Shown in pieces: positions 1 through 11,560 of a DNA stretch of 64,000 bases. The first letter of the stretch is position 1; each line of letters opens with the position of its first letter. The notes beneath the pieces were generated by a model that worked only from the letters and a program-made list of their open reading frames with translations, did no database searches and was not told the DNA's origin. Source of the stretch: Mytilinidion resinicola (lineage: Eukaryota; Ascomycota; Dothideomycetes; Mytilinidiales; Mytilinidiaceae); NCBI RefSeq assembly GCF_010093595.1, contig NW_022985455.1, forward strand, positions 867,650 to 931,649, written 5' to 3'. The position numbers and the translations under genes are program-made.

Positions 1-109
1 CTCCGAGCCAATTAGAGGGCGGTGAAACGACAGGGGTTTAGGGGGTGTACAACTACTAGAAAGGGGGGTGTACAACTACTAAAAAGGGGGTGTACAGGTA
101 CTAGCGCCC
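1..109 (+). mobile_element. 3' terminal repeat of a MULE-type element (rest lies left of window)
   Basis: These 109 bases match 17278-17386, the inner end of the palindrome element, with only a few substitutions (around 49-53). The block holds three copies of a GTGTA..CT subterminal motif separated by G-runs and ends in CTAGCGCCC, after which similarity stops. It is therefore the right-hand end of another copy of the same family. No coding sequence is present here. Confidence 0.85.
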
Positions 110-576
110 TTAATTTAACCAACTGACAGCACATATTTCAGGATTGTGGCTCCATGCTCGTGACAGTTCGGCGACAGCGCCCTGTGGCAGTTGCGGCAGA
201 GAAGGTCTGATGTAACAGCGCCCGTTGTAATGCAGTGTCCCCTCGATTGAATCCTAACGGACTCCCCGTAGTCCTTGATTAAGGATTGTCATGTGAGATA
301 TACGGATTCCCCAGTTGCTTTGGTAACAGGGTTTGAACACCGCTGCAAGATTGGTGAACGCGACACCGTGGCACAGGCGCTCTGTAGCAGCACGTGCCGC
401 AGCGCCGGCAGCCTTTGAACTACCTGCCCAGGTGGGAGCCACGGATCTCGTGGTCCACCGGTTGAGGACTAGGGCATTGGCGAATATATCAGCCAACACC
501 AACGACCCTTTAGTGATGCTCCCATTGCCGGCCGGTCGCCCTACTTCACTGCTCACTCGCACCTTGAGCTGCTCCT
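110..576. other. Upstream region of the ABC transporter, no gene seen
   Basis: Mixed-composition sequence between the MULE end and the ABC transporter start. The reading frame of the transporter has a TGA at 565-567, so coding does not simply extend upstream. I see no convincing TATA box and no second gene. Confidence 0.5.
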
Positions 577-3500
577 ATGGACGGGCTTGCTCCGCCCGAG
601 GCGGTTGAGCGCAAGGTGCATGCCAACAACACCATGGACACCAGCAGCGACACCAAAGGTCCTTTGCCACTTCGACAGTGGCTGCAGCGGAAACAATCCT
701 GCGCCCAAGTGCAGATTGGAGTTGCTTTCCGCAACCTTAACGTCCATGGCTATCTATCCGCCGGCCAGCACCAGCACCAGCACACCGTCGCCTCGTACTT
801 GCTCGCCGTACCAAAATATCTTCTAGCCTTGGCCCAGCATCGTGCTAAGACTAAGGTCCAGATCCTTGACGACTTCCTGGGTTTGGTGCAGCCGGGTGAA
901 ATTCTGCTCGTGCTCGGCCGGCCTGGTAGTGGTTGCTCTACCTTTCTCAAGGCCATTGCCGGCGACACCCACGGGATCCATGTCTATGATGACACTAAGA
1001 TCAACTATCAAGGCAAGACATTGGCCGACGTCGTAACTGACGATACTTATTATATCTTAGGACTGTCGTACAAGCAGATGCATGATAGCTTCAAAGGAGA
1101 ATGCATCTACATGGCCGAGCTCGATGTCCACTTTCCGGAATTGACCGTGGGCCAGACCCTCGCATTTGCGGCAATGACAAGGGAGGGGGATGGATTCCGC
1201 AAAGAAGGCTCTCAACACATTAGCCAGAACGTGGTTTCCCTCTTCAGCCTCGGCCAGTCCATCAACACTCAAGTGGGAAACGCTATGATTCGGGGAGTTA
1301 GCGGCGGAGAGAAGAAAAGGACCAGCATTGCAGAAGCTTTTGTCAGTGGTGGGCAGATTCAATGCTGGGATAATAGCACCCGTGGTCTCGATAGCTCCAC
1401 TGCCTTACAGTTTATCCAGCTATTGAGAGCTGCTACAGATGCACTTCAGTCGACTGTTCTCATGAGCATCTATCAAGCGTCAGAACTCGGGTTGAAATTG
1501 ACTCTGATTTCTATCGGTGTCTAGCGAATTGTATATATACTAGAGGAAGGAAAAGGGCCACCCCCAGGGTGGCGCGCTAGTAAGTTCAGATGAGCCCTGC
1601 ACAGCTGAGGCTTCAGCTCGGTTCTCTACAGCTGAGATTTCAGCTGGGTTCTCTACAGCTGATGTTCGGAGAGTAGCTTTCTGGCATATGAGTTGTTGAT
1701 CCTAGGTTGTAGTGCTGCAACCTGAGTTCAGAGGCTATGTACGGAGTGAGTGACGGTGCAAGGCTGCCCATGATTACATCTAATGCTAACAAAACTATAG
1801 CAATTTGACACAGTCACTTTGCTCTATGAAGGGCGCCAAATCTACTTCGGTCTCGTAACCGAAGCTGTTGAATACTTTGTCAATCTTGGATTCATAAAGC
1901 CTAGCCGTGCAACAACCGCTGATTTCTTGACGTCCCTGTCCAATTCCGCCGAACGATTTGTGCGAGAAGGCTATGAGGATCGTGTCCCTCGCTCCGCCGA
2001 GGAGTTCGCAACACGCTGGGTCCATAGCCCACAAGCCCGAGCTCTGCGTGAACAAATTGACGTTTTCAACTCCGTGCATCCTCCAACACAGACACAGCTT
2101 TCGGACTACTATCCCCAGGAAAATGCCATGCAGATCCTGAAGTCAGTCACCGTTTCTGTCACTAGGATGCCTAACGATGCTAACACTAGAACACGATGTA
2201 GGCCACACAGCTCGACCTATTCCATTTCCAACTACCTCCAGGTCGTCGCGTGCATTAGCAGAGGCTTCCTGCGCTTGAAGATGAACTACACCCCTGCTGT
2301 GGGTGCCCTGTTTGGAAATACAATAATCGCCATAGTTACTGGCAGTGTCTTTTTTAACCTCGCCGACAATACGGATAGCTTCCAGCGCCGAGCGGTACTC
2401 CTGTTTTTCTCCATCATGATAAATGCCTGTACCCCGGCCTTCGAGGTATGGCCGATTTGTCGTCTCTTCCGTTACAACTCCCAGTACTAACAAAACCGTC
2501 AGGTACTCACAATGTGGGCTCAGCGCCCGATAGTTGAGAAGCACCACCAATACGCGATGTATCATCCATGCATAGAAGGGATCGCAAACATCTTCTGTGA
2601 CTTGCCCAACAAGATTGCCACAGTTGTAATGTTCAACATTCCCATCTACTTTATGGCCAATCTCCGCAGAACTACCTCGGCTTGGCTTACCTACCTACTG
2701 TTCTGCTTTGTTACGGTGGTTACAATGTCCATGTTCTTTCGCATGGTTGGGTCTCTCTCAAAGAACAATGAGCAGACCATGGCACCGGTTGCAATTCTAA
2801 TTCTCATCTTCATAACATACGCTGGCTTTGTCATTCCAGCCGATTATATGGTGGTTTGGCTTGGCTGGTTACGCTGGTTGAACTTGGTGGCCTACGCTTA
2901 TGAAAGTCTAATGATCAATGAGGTAGCACTACATTTTGCTTCTGCTGTACCAGAGACCGTGCTAACGAAGATAGTTTCGAGAACGCAACTTCCCATGCTC
3001 TTCCACAATCCCGGCAGGGCCGCCTTATGGTGGCGCGAATGACATGCAAGGGGCAACTTGCGCTGCTGTTGGTGCCAATGCCGGGCAGAGCACTGTGCAA
3101 GGATCATCGTACATTGAAGTGAAATACGGCTATGTCACAAGCCATACGTGGAGGTAGGTTCCCAATTAGACCATTTATACGTTAGAGTATAATTTATTAA
3201 CCTTTTAGGAATCTCGGAATACTCCTCGTGATGATGGTCGTCTTTTGCACCATTCACCTTCTTGCAGCAGAGTATATCCCAGCGCAGCATTCCAAGGGAG
3301 AAATATTGCTCTTCCAGAAGGGCCACAAGGGCGACCGTATCACTGGCAGCGACGAAGAAAAAACGCCAATAACAAGCTTCCCTTTGGACCAGACTTGGGG
3401 AGAGATGCTGAGTATCCCAGCCGGACACACACACACTCCTGACCATATCAGCACTATTCAGAAACAGAGGGCGATATTTCATTGGAAGAATATCTGCTAT

Positions 3501-5688
3501 GATATCAAGACGAAGGAAGGCTCCAGACGAATATTGACAGAGGTGGACGGTTGGGTCAAACCGGGAACTCTGACCGCATTGATGGTGGGTACAATCATAT
3601 GACGAGTAAAATGAATTGCTAATGTAGACGTATAGGGAGCAACCGGTGCGGGCAAAACAACACTCTTGGACGTACTAGCATGTCGCACTACTGTTGGAGT
3701 GGTAACCGGTGATGCATTTGTTGATGGAAAATCCCGCGATGCAAGCTTTCAGCGCAAAACGGGATACGTTCAGCAAGAGGATTTGCATGTGGCAAGTGCG
3801 ACAGTCAGAGAAGCACTGACTTTCAGCGCTCTACTGCGACAACCGAAGACTAGGACCAAGACGGAGAAGCTTGATTACGTGAACACCGTGCTACAAATGC
3901 TAAACATGGAGCCCTACGCCCATGCTGTCATTGGTGTTGCAGGTGAAGGTGAGCCAGCCTGAGAGCACTCTTTGAATTGCTGCTGACTAGAGATAGGCCT
4001 GAATGTTGAGCAGCGAAAGCGCTTGACAATTGCAATCGAAATCGTTGCTAGACCCGAGCTCCTCCTCTTCCTAGGTGTGTCGCTCTCGAACACCCGACAC
4101 CTATTCGAATACTAATGCAAATGCAGATGAACCAACCTCTGGTCTCGACAGTCAAACAGCGTGGTCGATCTGTATGCTACTCCGAAAGCTGGCCAAGAAT
4201 GGGCAGGCAATCCTTTGCACCATTCATCAACCGTCCTCTCAGCTTTTCCAGATTTTTGATCGGCTGCTCCTCCTCGAGAAAGGTGGGAAGACGGTGTACT
4301 TTGGTGACATTGGTACCGATGCATCGACTCTCGTCAACTACTTTGAGCGGAATGGCGCACCCCGTTGCGGCCCGAAACACAATCCTGCCGAATGGGTGCT
4401 AGACGTGACATCCAGGAAGTCAAGAGATAAGGAAAGGGCGTTAAACTATGCCTGGTCAGACGTGTGGAACAATAGTCCAGAGAAAAAGGACATCCTATGC
4501 CACATTGATGAGCTACAAGCCGTCCAGGTAGACATCGGCGCATCGCCGGCTGCACACGACGAGTATGCTGCCCCAATCGGACAACAACTTCTCTTGGTAC
4601 AGTGGCGTCTCGCGCAGGAATATTGGCGCACTCCAACCTACCTCTACTCCAAGCTGGCTTTGTGTGTTGGCTCTGTAAGTGCTTCCCTCGGGTGGTTAGC
4701 GTGACAACTGCTAACTATAGACAGGCCATCTGCACAGGTTTCTCTTTCTTCACGACGACCCTGGACATTCAAGGCCTCAACAACATCATATTCGCTGTCT
4801 TCTTTCTCACAAATATGTTCAACACGGTTGACCAGCAGGTCATCCCTCGCCTCACTGACAACCGTGACCTCTTCGAGGCGCGCGAGCGTCGCTCAAAGAC
4901 CTATACTTGGCATGTATTCGTGGCGGCAAACATCCTCATTGAGCTGTTTTGGCAGTCCTTCACCGCCATCCTGGTTTTTGTCGTCTGGTACTTCCCCATC
5001 GGCCTTTACAAAAATGGCACGCCCGAATTTCCAGCTGTTGAGCGTGGCGGCCTGGTGTTGTGCATTATATGGATGTTCTGTCTCTTCATATCGACGCTCT
5101 CGCAAGCCGTTGGTATCGCGATCTCTCATGCCGAGACAGCGGTGCAGATTGCAACCCTATTCTCGTACCTGTCGATGGTGTTTTGTGGGTAAGTAGTAGG
5201 AAAGATCCTCTTCTATGACCTCTTACCATTCTGTTTAACTTTCAATTTACTGACATACTCCTAGCGTCATAGTGGCTCCAAAAGACCTCCCCGGCTTTTG
5301 GACTTTCATGTACCGCGTCTCGCCCTTCACGTATTTCATCGACGGCGTCGTCATCGCCGGACTCGCGGACACGTCGATCACTTGCTCCAATGTGGAGACA
5401 CGCAACATCTCCCTTCCTGTGGGCTTTGATGGCAGCTGCATGGAGTATCTTCAACCATACTTGTCCATGGCCGGTGGCGTTGTTGAGAATCCGAACGCAA
5501 GAGCTGATTGTCAGTATTGTCCGATCAGTGATACAAATTCCTTTCTCCGAGGCTATGGCATTGAGATTGAGCATCCGTGGCGGAACTTTGGGTTCTTGTC
5601 TTGTTATGTCGTCTTTAATATTCTGGCGACGTTTGGGATGTATTGGGTTGCGAGGGTAAGGGCACGCAAGGGGAGACAGGGGATGTAA
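577..5688 (+). pseudogene. PDR-type (ABCG) full-size ABC transporter, interrupted by a solo LTR
   Basis: A plasma-membrane drug or lipid efflux pump of the fungal pleiotropic drug resistance family, NBD-TMD-NBD-TMD. Exons: 577-1484 plus 1733-1745 (split by the LTR), 1801-2445, 2503-2922, 2975-3153, 3209-3584, 3636-3948, 3997-4074, 4127-4674, 4725-5188, 5265-5688; LTR-free they total 4368 nt, 1455 residues, the usual family size. NBD1 shows Walker A GRPGSGCST, signature VSGGEKKR and the PDR-specific degenerate Walker B (QCWDNSTRGLD). NBD2 shows [17 protein letters not shown] and FLDEPTSGLD. Hydrophobic blocks follow both NBDs. The N-terminus is about 80 residues shorter than usual; 577 is the first ATG after an in-frame TGA. 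As sequenced, translation stops at 1524 inside the LTR, after NBD1, so this allele is probably non-functional. Everything else is intact, so the insertion looks recent. Confidence 0.9.
1485..1727 (-). mobile_element. Solo LTR (Copia-related) inside the ABC transporter
   Basis: A 243-bp block related to 16295-16567: it shares the CTCTGATTTCTAT segment, the TATATACTAG segment and the ends. It starts ACTCGGGTTG, ends CAACCTGAGT and is flanked by a perfect 5-bp duplication TCAGA (1480-1484 and 1728-1732). Compared with the Copia LTR at 9456-9672 it lies in reverse orientation. Removing it with one TCAGA copy rejoins the transporter frame through the conserved YQASE segment. It introduces a stop at 1522-1524. 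Confidence 0.88.
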
Positions 5689-6216
5689 GTGTGACGGTGG
5701 AAAGTGGTGGTGGCAGCCAGTAACACGTTTCTATTCACTCCTCTCAGCTCGCTCGAACTCAGCTGAATGCTCAGCTTGCCTGTTGTTTGCCACCGTTGCC
5801 ACCTGCAAACCTCTCTTCTCTCTTCACTATATAGCTACTCGTTAGCACCTTAATACAACTCATGCTTTCCTTACTAATCCTTTGCCCTTTCTACGCTAGC
5901 TGCCAGTTATAAGCCCGGCCTAACGCTACAATCTATTATTGTATTTTCCTTCTGGCTAGGAAGTTACGTGCCTTACTATATTGCCTCTATTAGCTGCTGT
6001 ATACACTATCTACTATATACGCGCTATTTACTGCATATACATCTATATAGCTATTATTAGTATATTAGCTACTATTTCTTTAAACCTAGCTAATATAGAT
6101 TTACTATAAGTTAAGCTGCTATCTATAACTAAAGTTATCCTATTATTACGATTTAACTAGAAATTATAGATCAACTAGATTAAAACCTATACTAAAAGCC
6201 TACGCGTATAGTAATA
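5689..6216. other. Intergenic, AT-rich decayed sequence, no gene
   Basis: After about 150 bases of ordinary sequence downstream of the transporter, the stretch from about 5880 becomes rich in TA, CTA and TAG words, the same texture as the RIP-degraded Copia interior. I read it as remains of an unidentified repeat. No reading frame can be supported. Confidence 0.5.
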
Positions 6217-6877
6217 GGGGAGGGCTAATCGTACACCCCCTAACGAATAATCGTACACCCCCTACTTTACCGCTTCTGATTGGCTCGGAGGTCCGGCAGG
6301 AGGCCGCCGAACATTCACCCTTATGTCTATCTGCACATGCATCTCTGCCGTATGTGAGCTCGTACGTGAGACTATACGTGAGGCTATACGAATCGACATG
6401 GCTATACAGCCTTTCCGTTTTACGGCGCATCCTTTCCGATTTGTATAGCCTCACGTACGGCCTTACGTACGGCTATATAGCCTTTCCAATTTGTATAGCC
6501 TCACGTACAGCCTCACGTATAGCCTTACGTACATCCTCACGTACAAGCTGTATATATAGCTGCACAAATCGGGCAGGATGCACTGTAAAACAGAGAGGCT
6601 GTATAGCTATGCCGATTTGTATAGCCTCGCGTACGAGCTTACGTACGAGCTCACGTACGAGCTCATGTACGGCCGTATATACAGCTGCACAAATCAGATA
6701 GGCTGCGCTGGAGGCTACGTGGCCGCATTTGGAGAAGTATTCGGAATTAGTGAGCAAATGAAGCAAGCCAATCGGAAGCTCTGGAGCAACCCTCTAAACT
6801 AATCAGAAGGCGGTGAAGTGACAGGGGAGGAGGGGGTGTACGACTAGTCGTTAGGGAGTGTACGATTAGCCCTCCCC
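6217..6877. mobile_element. 661-bp TIR element (MITE) of the MULE family
   Basis: Starts GGGGAGGGCTAATCGTACAC and ends with its near-perfect reverse complement; the inverted repeats are about 80 bp and include tandem GTACACCCCC motifs and a CACTTCACCGCCTTCT-like block. The right 150 bp match the outer ends of the palindrome element (15778-15955 and its mirror), so this is a small non-autonomous relative. The interior (about 6340-6700) is a degenerate array of TACGTGAG/CTCACGTA and GATTTGTATAGCC words, also present at 17070-17250. It encodes no protein. A target duplication is not obvious in the AT-rich flanks. Confidence 0.8.
6340..6700. repeat. Degenerate short-repeat array inside the MITE
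   Basis: Repeated words GTATAGCCTCACGTACG and CCGATTTGTATAGCC recur in both orientations with variation, making a locally self-complementary tract. The same words occur at 17070-17250 and its mirror at 17540-17720. A role as transposase-binding or structural repeats is inference. Confidence 0.65.
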
Positions 6878-7995
6878 TAAATAAATATATATTATATAGG
6901 GGTTTTAGAAGGTGTAAAAGGGGAATTAAGGGTTAAAAATTGCAATTCTAAGCGATTTAAGGCATTTAAGAATGCTTTTATAGCAAAATTACTGCTTTAA
7001 TAGACATCTATTACCAGAATTCTGGTCCCTTTGTAAGAGCTGTCTGCCAAGGCATGGTGGCGACAGGTGGCAGGCAAGCTCCGCGGAGCAGGGGGGGTGA
7101 CAGCTCTCGGTACACCTACTGTGCCTGAACCCTTTAAACGCGGCGAGCCCAGCGATTGGCTCTACTGCGGTTTCGTTGGCTGCGGTGCAGCATCCGGACA
7201 TGGCATGGGGATGGTGATGTTAGCGCCGCTAGCGGCAGATATCGTCATCTCAAGAATGCCATGGTGCACGGACGCGGCGCTTTTAGGATTCCCATCAGCT
7301 TCTGTGCGGGGATCGGTGCCATTTATCACACGGCGCCCTTGATGTGAGGACCCCCCTCCCGACTGCAGTTTAGAGTAGCCTGGGGTTTAGGAGGTTGCTC
7401 TGCCCTCGGTCCCGCAGACAGCGATTTGTGCCCGTCGCTGCCCGCGGCTGCTTCGCAGCTTTTCCCCTCCCGCCACTCAACGTTTGCTGCCTCAGCACAA
7501 CTACAACAACATTCACTACTCTAAGATACTCCGCTTTGCAACAGCTTCACGCCACATAGAGCGTGTCTTGGCGAAGTTGTTATTGGAAGGCGCCAGAACA
7601 ACGGGGATCTACAGTACTGTACAACGGATGGCGTTCTGGACCAAAAGGCCAAGACGGGCGGATGGGCGAAAGCTGTGGAGTTGCAGATCTCCGTCTCCAC
7701 GGGCTCAGACTAGCCGAGCCTGCGGGGCAAGTGTTGACGACGTCTGGCCAATGAGCTTGCAATTATTGTTCAGCAACCGTCCACAAAGAGTGAGCAACCT
7801 TGGCACTGCCGCGCTAGGTGTATGGATAATTACATTCCCAGCTACAACCGTCCTGCCTATGTAACCGACGTCGTCATATGGAAGTCATGCGCAGCCATCG
7901 CACTGTGATGACCAGTAGTGACGACCGCCTGGATACCATTCACGTTCCATTGGCATATTAAAGTCGCACTTCTCCTCGCTGCTCTCCTTTCCATC
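6878..7995. other. Intergenic, no supported gene
   Basis: The first 150 bases are AT-rich and repeat-like; the rest is ordinary composition. Open frames here (for example 7484-7864) show no recognisable domain, no convincing introns and biased low-complexity content, so I do not call them. The 3' part is probably the promoter of the hemerythrin gene. Confidence 0.5.
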
Positions 7996-8743
7996 ATGTT
8001 CCGCTCCCGTACCCTAACATCACCCATGCTCCCAGTCGTGCGCCAAACTCTACATTTGCGTTTTCCACCTAGCCACAGATTAGCTTACTTCCGCACAAGC
8101 GTTGCAGCAATGTCTACTATCACCGATGCCATCACAAAGGATCACAGGGAGCTTGAACAATACTACAACGAAGTGGTTAACTCTTCGGACCCTGACCATC
8201 AACAACGTTATGGCAATCAGTTCACCTGGGAGCTTGCCCGTCATTCCGTCGCCGAGGAACTCATTGTCTATCCAGCGTTCGAGAAATATATAGGTTCAGA
8301 GGGCAAGGCAATGGCCGAGAAAGATCGCAAGGAACACCATGAGGTAACCGCCCATTCAAACTGCCCCAGACCCTCCTTGGTAATTGGACCAGGTGAAATT
8401 GATGCTCAAGGACTTCCAAAACATGAGTTCTAAGGACGCGAATTACGTTCCAAAACTGAAAGAACTTATGACGGATCTATCACAGCACATCAAAGAAGAG
8501 GAGAAGGACGACCTTCCCGCACTCGAAAAAGCCTTGTCTCAAACGGACGCCGGAGTTTCCGAGTCACTTGCGAAAAGCTTTGGTCGAACCAAAGCATTTG
8601 TCCCGTCCCGCAGCCATCCAAGCGCCGGCGAACATCCGCCCTTCGAGACCGCTATGGGCCTTTTGAGTGCTCCTATCGATCACATTGCCGATATCTTCCG
8701 CAAGTTTCCAGACAACGTTTCACCAAATCCCTCCACAAAGTAG
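7996..8743 (+). CDS. Hemerythrin-like (HHE) domain protein
   Basis: Predicted di-iron or cation-binding four-helix protein of the HHE family. Exons 7996-8343 and 8393-8743, with a 49-nt intron (GTAACC...CCAG), give 232 residues. The domain begins near residue 40 with the pattern DHRELEQYY, followed by an H near AxHSVAEELIVYP, then EHH at the exon junction and HIKEEEKDD in exon 2, a typical set of His/Glu ligands. The chosen ATG gives an Arg-rich, acid-poor leader of about 38 residues that could target mitochondria; the internal ATG at 8110 would give a cytosolic form. The frame also opens upstream from a GTG, which I do not use. Fungal members are mostly uncharacterised, with possible roles in iron or nitrosative/oxidative stress. 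Confidence 0.8.
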
Positions 8744-9455
8744 TACGTATAAGAAACGGGTTGAAAGTCAAACGTAGAGACAGTGAGATGGGGAGGAGGT
8801 GGTGCAACGGGTCGCACTTGTATGCTGGAGATCAGGCTATGCGAAGTGGGGCGAGTATTTGTCAATATTCTATTGCGAACAGAATTCATATCGACAGAAA
8901 TTTTCTGGAGCAACAACACATCACATCGGAAGCCTGTTACTGCAAGCTAGATTGAGTGCAATGCCTGTAACCGCCCGACAGTTTCCACTTAATATATTCG
9001 CCAATCAACTGCTTGTCTTTAAGTAACTATCTCGCCGGCCATATAGCAACGAAGACAAGATCTCGTCTCTTTCGCAGTCCCTTTCCAAATGCCGCGAGAC
9101 AAGAGGCGGCCGGTTGCGCCGCTGTGCTGGAGTTGTGCAGCCCTCGGTGTAGATCGGGTTCGAGTCTGGGACTGCGCGCCAGAAGCATTTTTACGCTCGG
9201 TCGACCGTAGGCGCTTCGCGGCAGGAAGATGAGGGCCATCGGTCGGCGATGGACTGTTCGGCGACAGATTCATCCGCGCAGCCACAGGCCTGATGGTCAC
9301 GGGCTGGGCTTACCTGATTACCATAAGTAATTTATACCGGAATGATTATTTCGGACGTACGATAATGTCTGGCACTAACCGCTATTGGTGATCGCTTCAG
9401 TTAGAGGTACCGATCGACTTGTCGACTTTGCATGAATTTGTGTGCAATAGCAGCC
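8744..9455. other. Intergenic up to the Copia 5' LTR, no gene
   Basis: No coding sequence or RNA gene supported. The Copia target duplication CAGCC lies at 9451-9455. Confidence 0.55.
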
Positions 9456-9672
9456 ACTTGGAGTTGCTGGCATAGTAGCTGCCTACATGCCTAGCCAGTT
9501 ACAACTTCTACAGAGAGGGGTTGGGGTACGGTGGCCTACCGTGCCTACCGTGCCTACTGCTGTCTCTAATTAGTGCTTCTGCCTACGCGTACAGTCACTT
9601 CCTACGTAGTATATAGTTTGGCCTTCGGGCCCCCGAAATAAGACAGAGTTCACGTCAATTTGCAACCTGAGT
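9456..9672 (+). repeat. Copia 5' LTR (217 bp)
   Basis: Begins ACTTGGAGTTGCTGG and ends TTTGCAACCTGAGT; matches 15074-15489 outside the N gap. It contains a short tandem GCCTACCGT repeat near 9533-9560. The termini are ACT...AGT and not the usual TG...CA. The bases following the LTR (TTATGAGCCCGG) occupy the primer-binding-site position; I did not assign the tRNA. Confidence 0.88.
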
Positions 9673-9827
9673 GTTATGAGCCCGGATACTTATCAGGATC
9701 TGCCTTCCTCCCTGCCCTGTTGTTGTTGTTATTGCTTTTTGAACCTTTTTGGTGTTGAGTCAGTCACAACGCCACAAAAACGCCACAGCCGAATCGACTA
9801 CACAACAGCCCGTGTTCTCTCACCAAT

Positions 9828-10061
9828 ATGCCATCTACTTCCACCTCTGTTGAAAGGATTGTTCTATCCTCCCCTGCCGACTGGAAGCACTGGTTCTTCA
9901 CCGTCGAAACAAAGGCCTACTCCGGCAATGTATGGGAATATGTCAACCCCAACAAGCTATTTTCTGATGATTCCACAAAACTGAATAAGCCTGGCCGGCC
10001 TGCACTACCGGCAGCAGCAAGCAGCGCGGAAATATGGACCCCGGCGGCCAAATTAGATTAG
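9828..10061 (+). pseudogene. Copia gag N-terminal fragment
   Basis: The only undamaged start of the element's polyprotein, beginning ATGCCATCTACTTCC. It shows the Copia gag-type opening with a W-x-x-W pair (DWKHWFF) and stops at a TAG where RIP-type decay begins. Truncated from a protein expected to exceed 1000 residues. Confidence 0.75.
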
Positions 10062-11369
10062 AAATAAGCCCAAGAGGATGCTAAGAAGGAGGAAGATTGC
10101 TATAACGCTAAAATCAATGCTATTAATAAACTCCGAGTCTATATTATTAAAACGGTCGCATTACACTATATACTATTTATTAATAAGGCTAAAACTGTGC
10201 ATAAAATACTAATTAGCCTTAAGAATTAGGTGGCTCCATCTAATTAGCTACGCCGCTATAAACTCCGCACGCTATAGCAGCAGCAGCAAAAGTTTCTAAA
10301 GGATTTAAATATTAAATAATAGCTATAGAAATAGACAGTTCTCTATAGAAAATGCAAAGAATATTAACTACCTAAAGCCGCTAATAATTATCTATAACTT
10401 AACTTCCTACTCTCTATTTAGCTAAAAAATCCCGAATTTTTAATATACTGGCGCAATAAAATACACCGCCGTATAGCTAGGGCTAAGAATACTCCACTGC
10501 TTTAGGAACTAGTTGATTTATTCCGTAACTAAAAACGGGAGGCTCTAGCTATTACAGGCAAAATTACTAGCTATTCTATATTTGCAATAATACTTAATAG
10601 CGTGGAATTAAAGCTACTAAGCACGCCGGCAGCCACGCAGGCCGCTATAATAGCATTTATACTAGCCGCTATAACGGCCTCTATAACAGCCTCTAAAGCT
10701 AAAAATAAGCTCCTAGAATATATCTGTAAAAAACACTACTTTTTCTAAAATTGCCTATATATTTATAAGAATAAACGGCTAAACGGATAGAAAAGCAACC
10801 TAGCTATAGTAGCTAAGCTTAAGGAAAACCTTAAGAATTAACCCGAAAAATAGCAGGCGATAGTTTAAAAGCTGCAGGAAATAGCTAAGGCCGGAGGGCC
10901 TAATACTAGATTAGTTTCTTACTTTATAATTGCTATTATTCCGCACAGAGTATTCTATTTATCTACCTATAGCCTACGCAATAGTATGCTTTTTAACTAT
11001 ATAGCAATTATATATATTTTTAACTACTAAAGCCGGTTTATTAGCGATCTAATACTATTAAATAATACTTGCTACGCCGGCAGCTTAATAGTATTAATTA
11101 CTAGCTATAGAATAGCTAAGATTTCGCTATAAAGCCCTAATAGTAGTTATTTTACCCTACTATTAGGGGCCGCGTATATTCTAGGATTCTACTACAGCGT
11201 GGTTTTCCTTAGTAAGCTTAATAAAAAAGGGGTGTTTTAGTATAATAAAAAAAACTATTTATATAATTTATAATATAGATAAAAAGTTGTTTAGGCCCGT
11301 ATTAAGCAATAAAATAGATAGAATTTTATCGAATTTTATAAAGCTAATTTAAATCTAATAAACTTAATA

Positions 11370-11560
11370 CTATAGTAGCCGGCTAAGTAGACGGCTATAT
11401 ATACGGCTATATATACAGCTAAGTAGCCGGCTAAGCAGCCGGCTAAGCAGACGGCTATATATACGGCTATACAGCCGGCTATATAGCAGGCCGTGCAGCA
11501 GGCTATATAGCCGGCCACGCAGATAGCTACGCAGTAGGCCGTGAAGTTAGCTATACAGCA
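11370..11560 (+). repeat. Tandem minisatellite in the Copia interior
   Basis: Repeats of a 12-15 nt unit of the type ACGGCTATATAT / GCCGGCTAAGCA across about 190 bases. In the ancestral frame this would be a Gln/Ala/Lys-rich repetitive linker of the polyprotein, now full of TAG stops. Confidence 0.65.

Noticed and set aside
1033..1060. Possible 28-nt intron (GTAACTGAC...TCTTAG) in ABC exon 1
   Set aside because: Too short for a fungal intron. The unspliced frame stays open, although it adds residues not typical of the family.
2989..3042. Apparent frameshift in the second ABC membrane domain
   Set aside because: Explained by an ordinary 52-nt intron at 2923-2974 that restores the family sequence.
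7484..7864. 126-codon frame upstream of the hemerythrin gene
   Set aside because: No domain and no conserved-looking segments; likely chance.
9110..9185. GGTTCGAGTC resembling a tRNA B box
   Set aside because: No matching A box, acceptor stem or cloverleaf could be formed around it.
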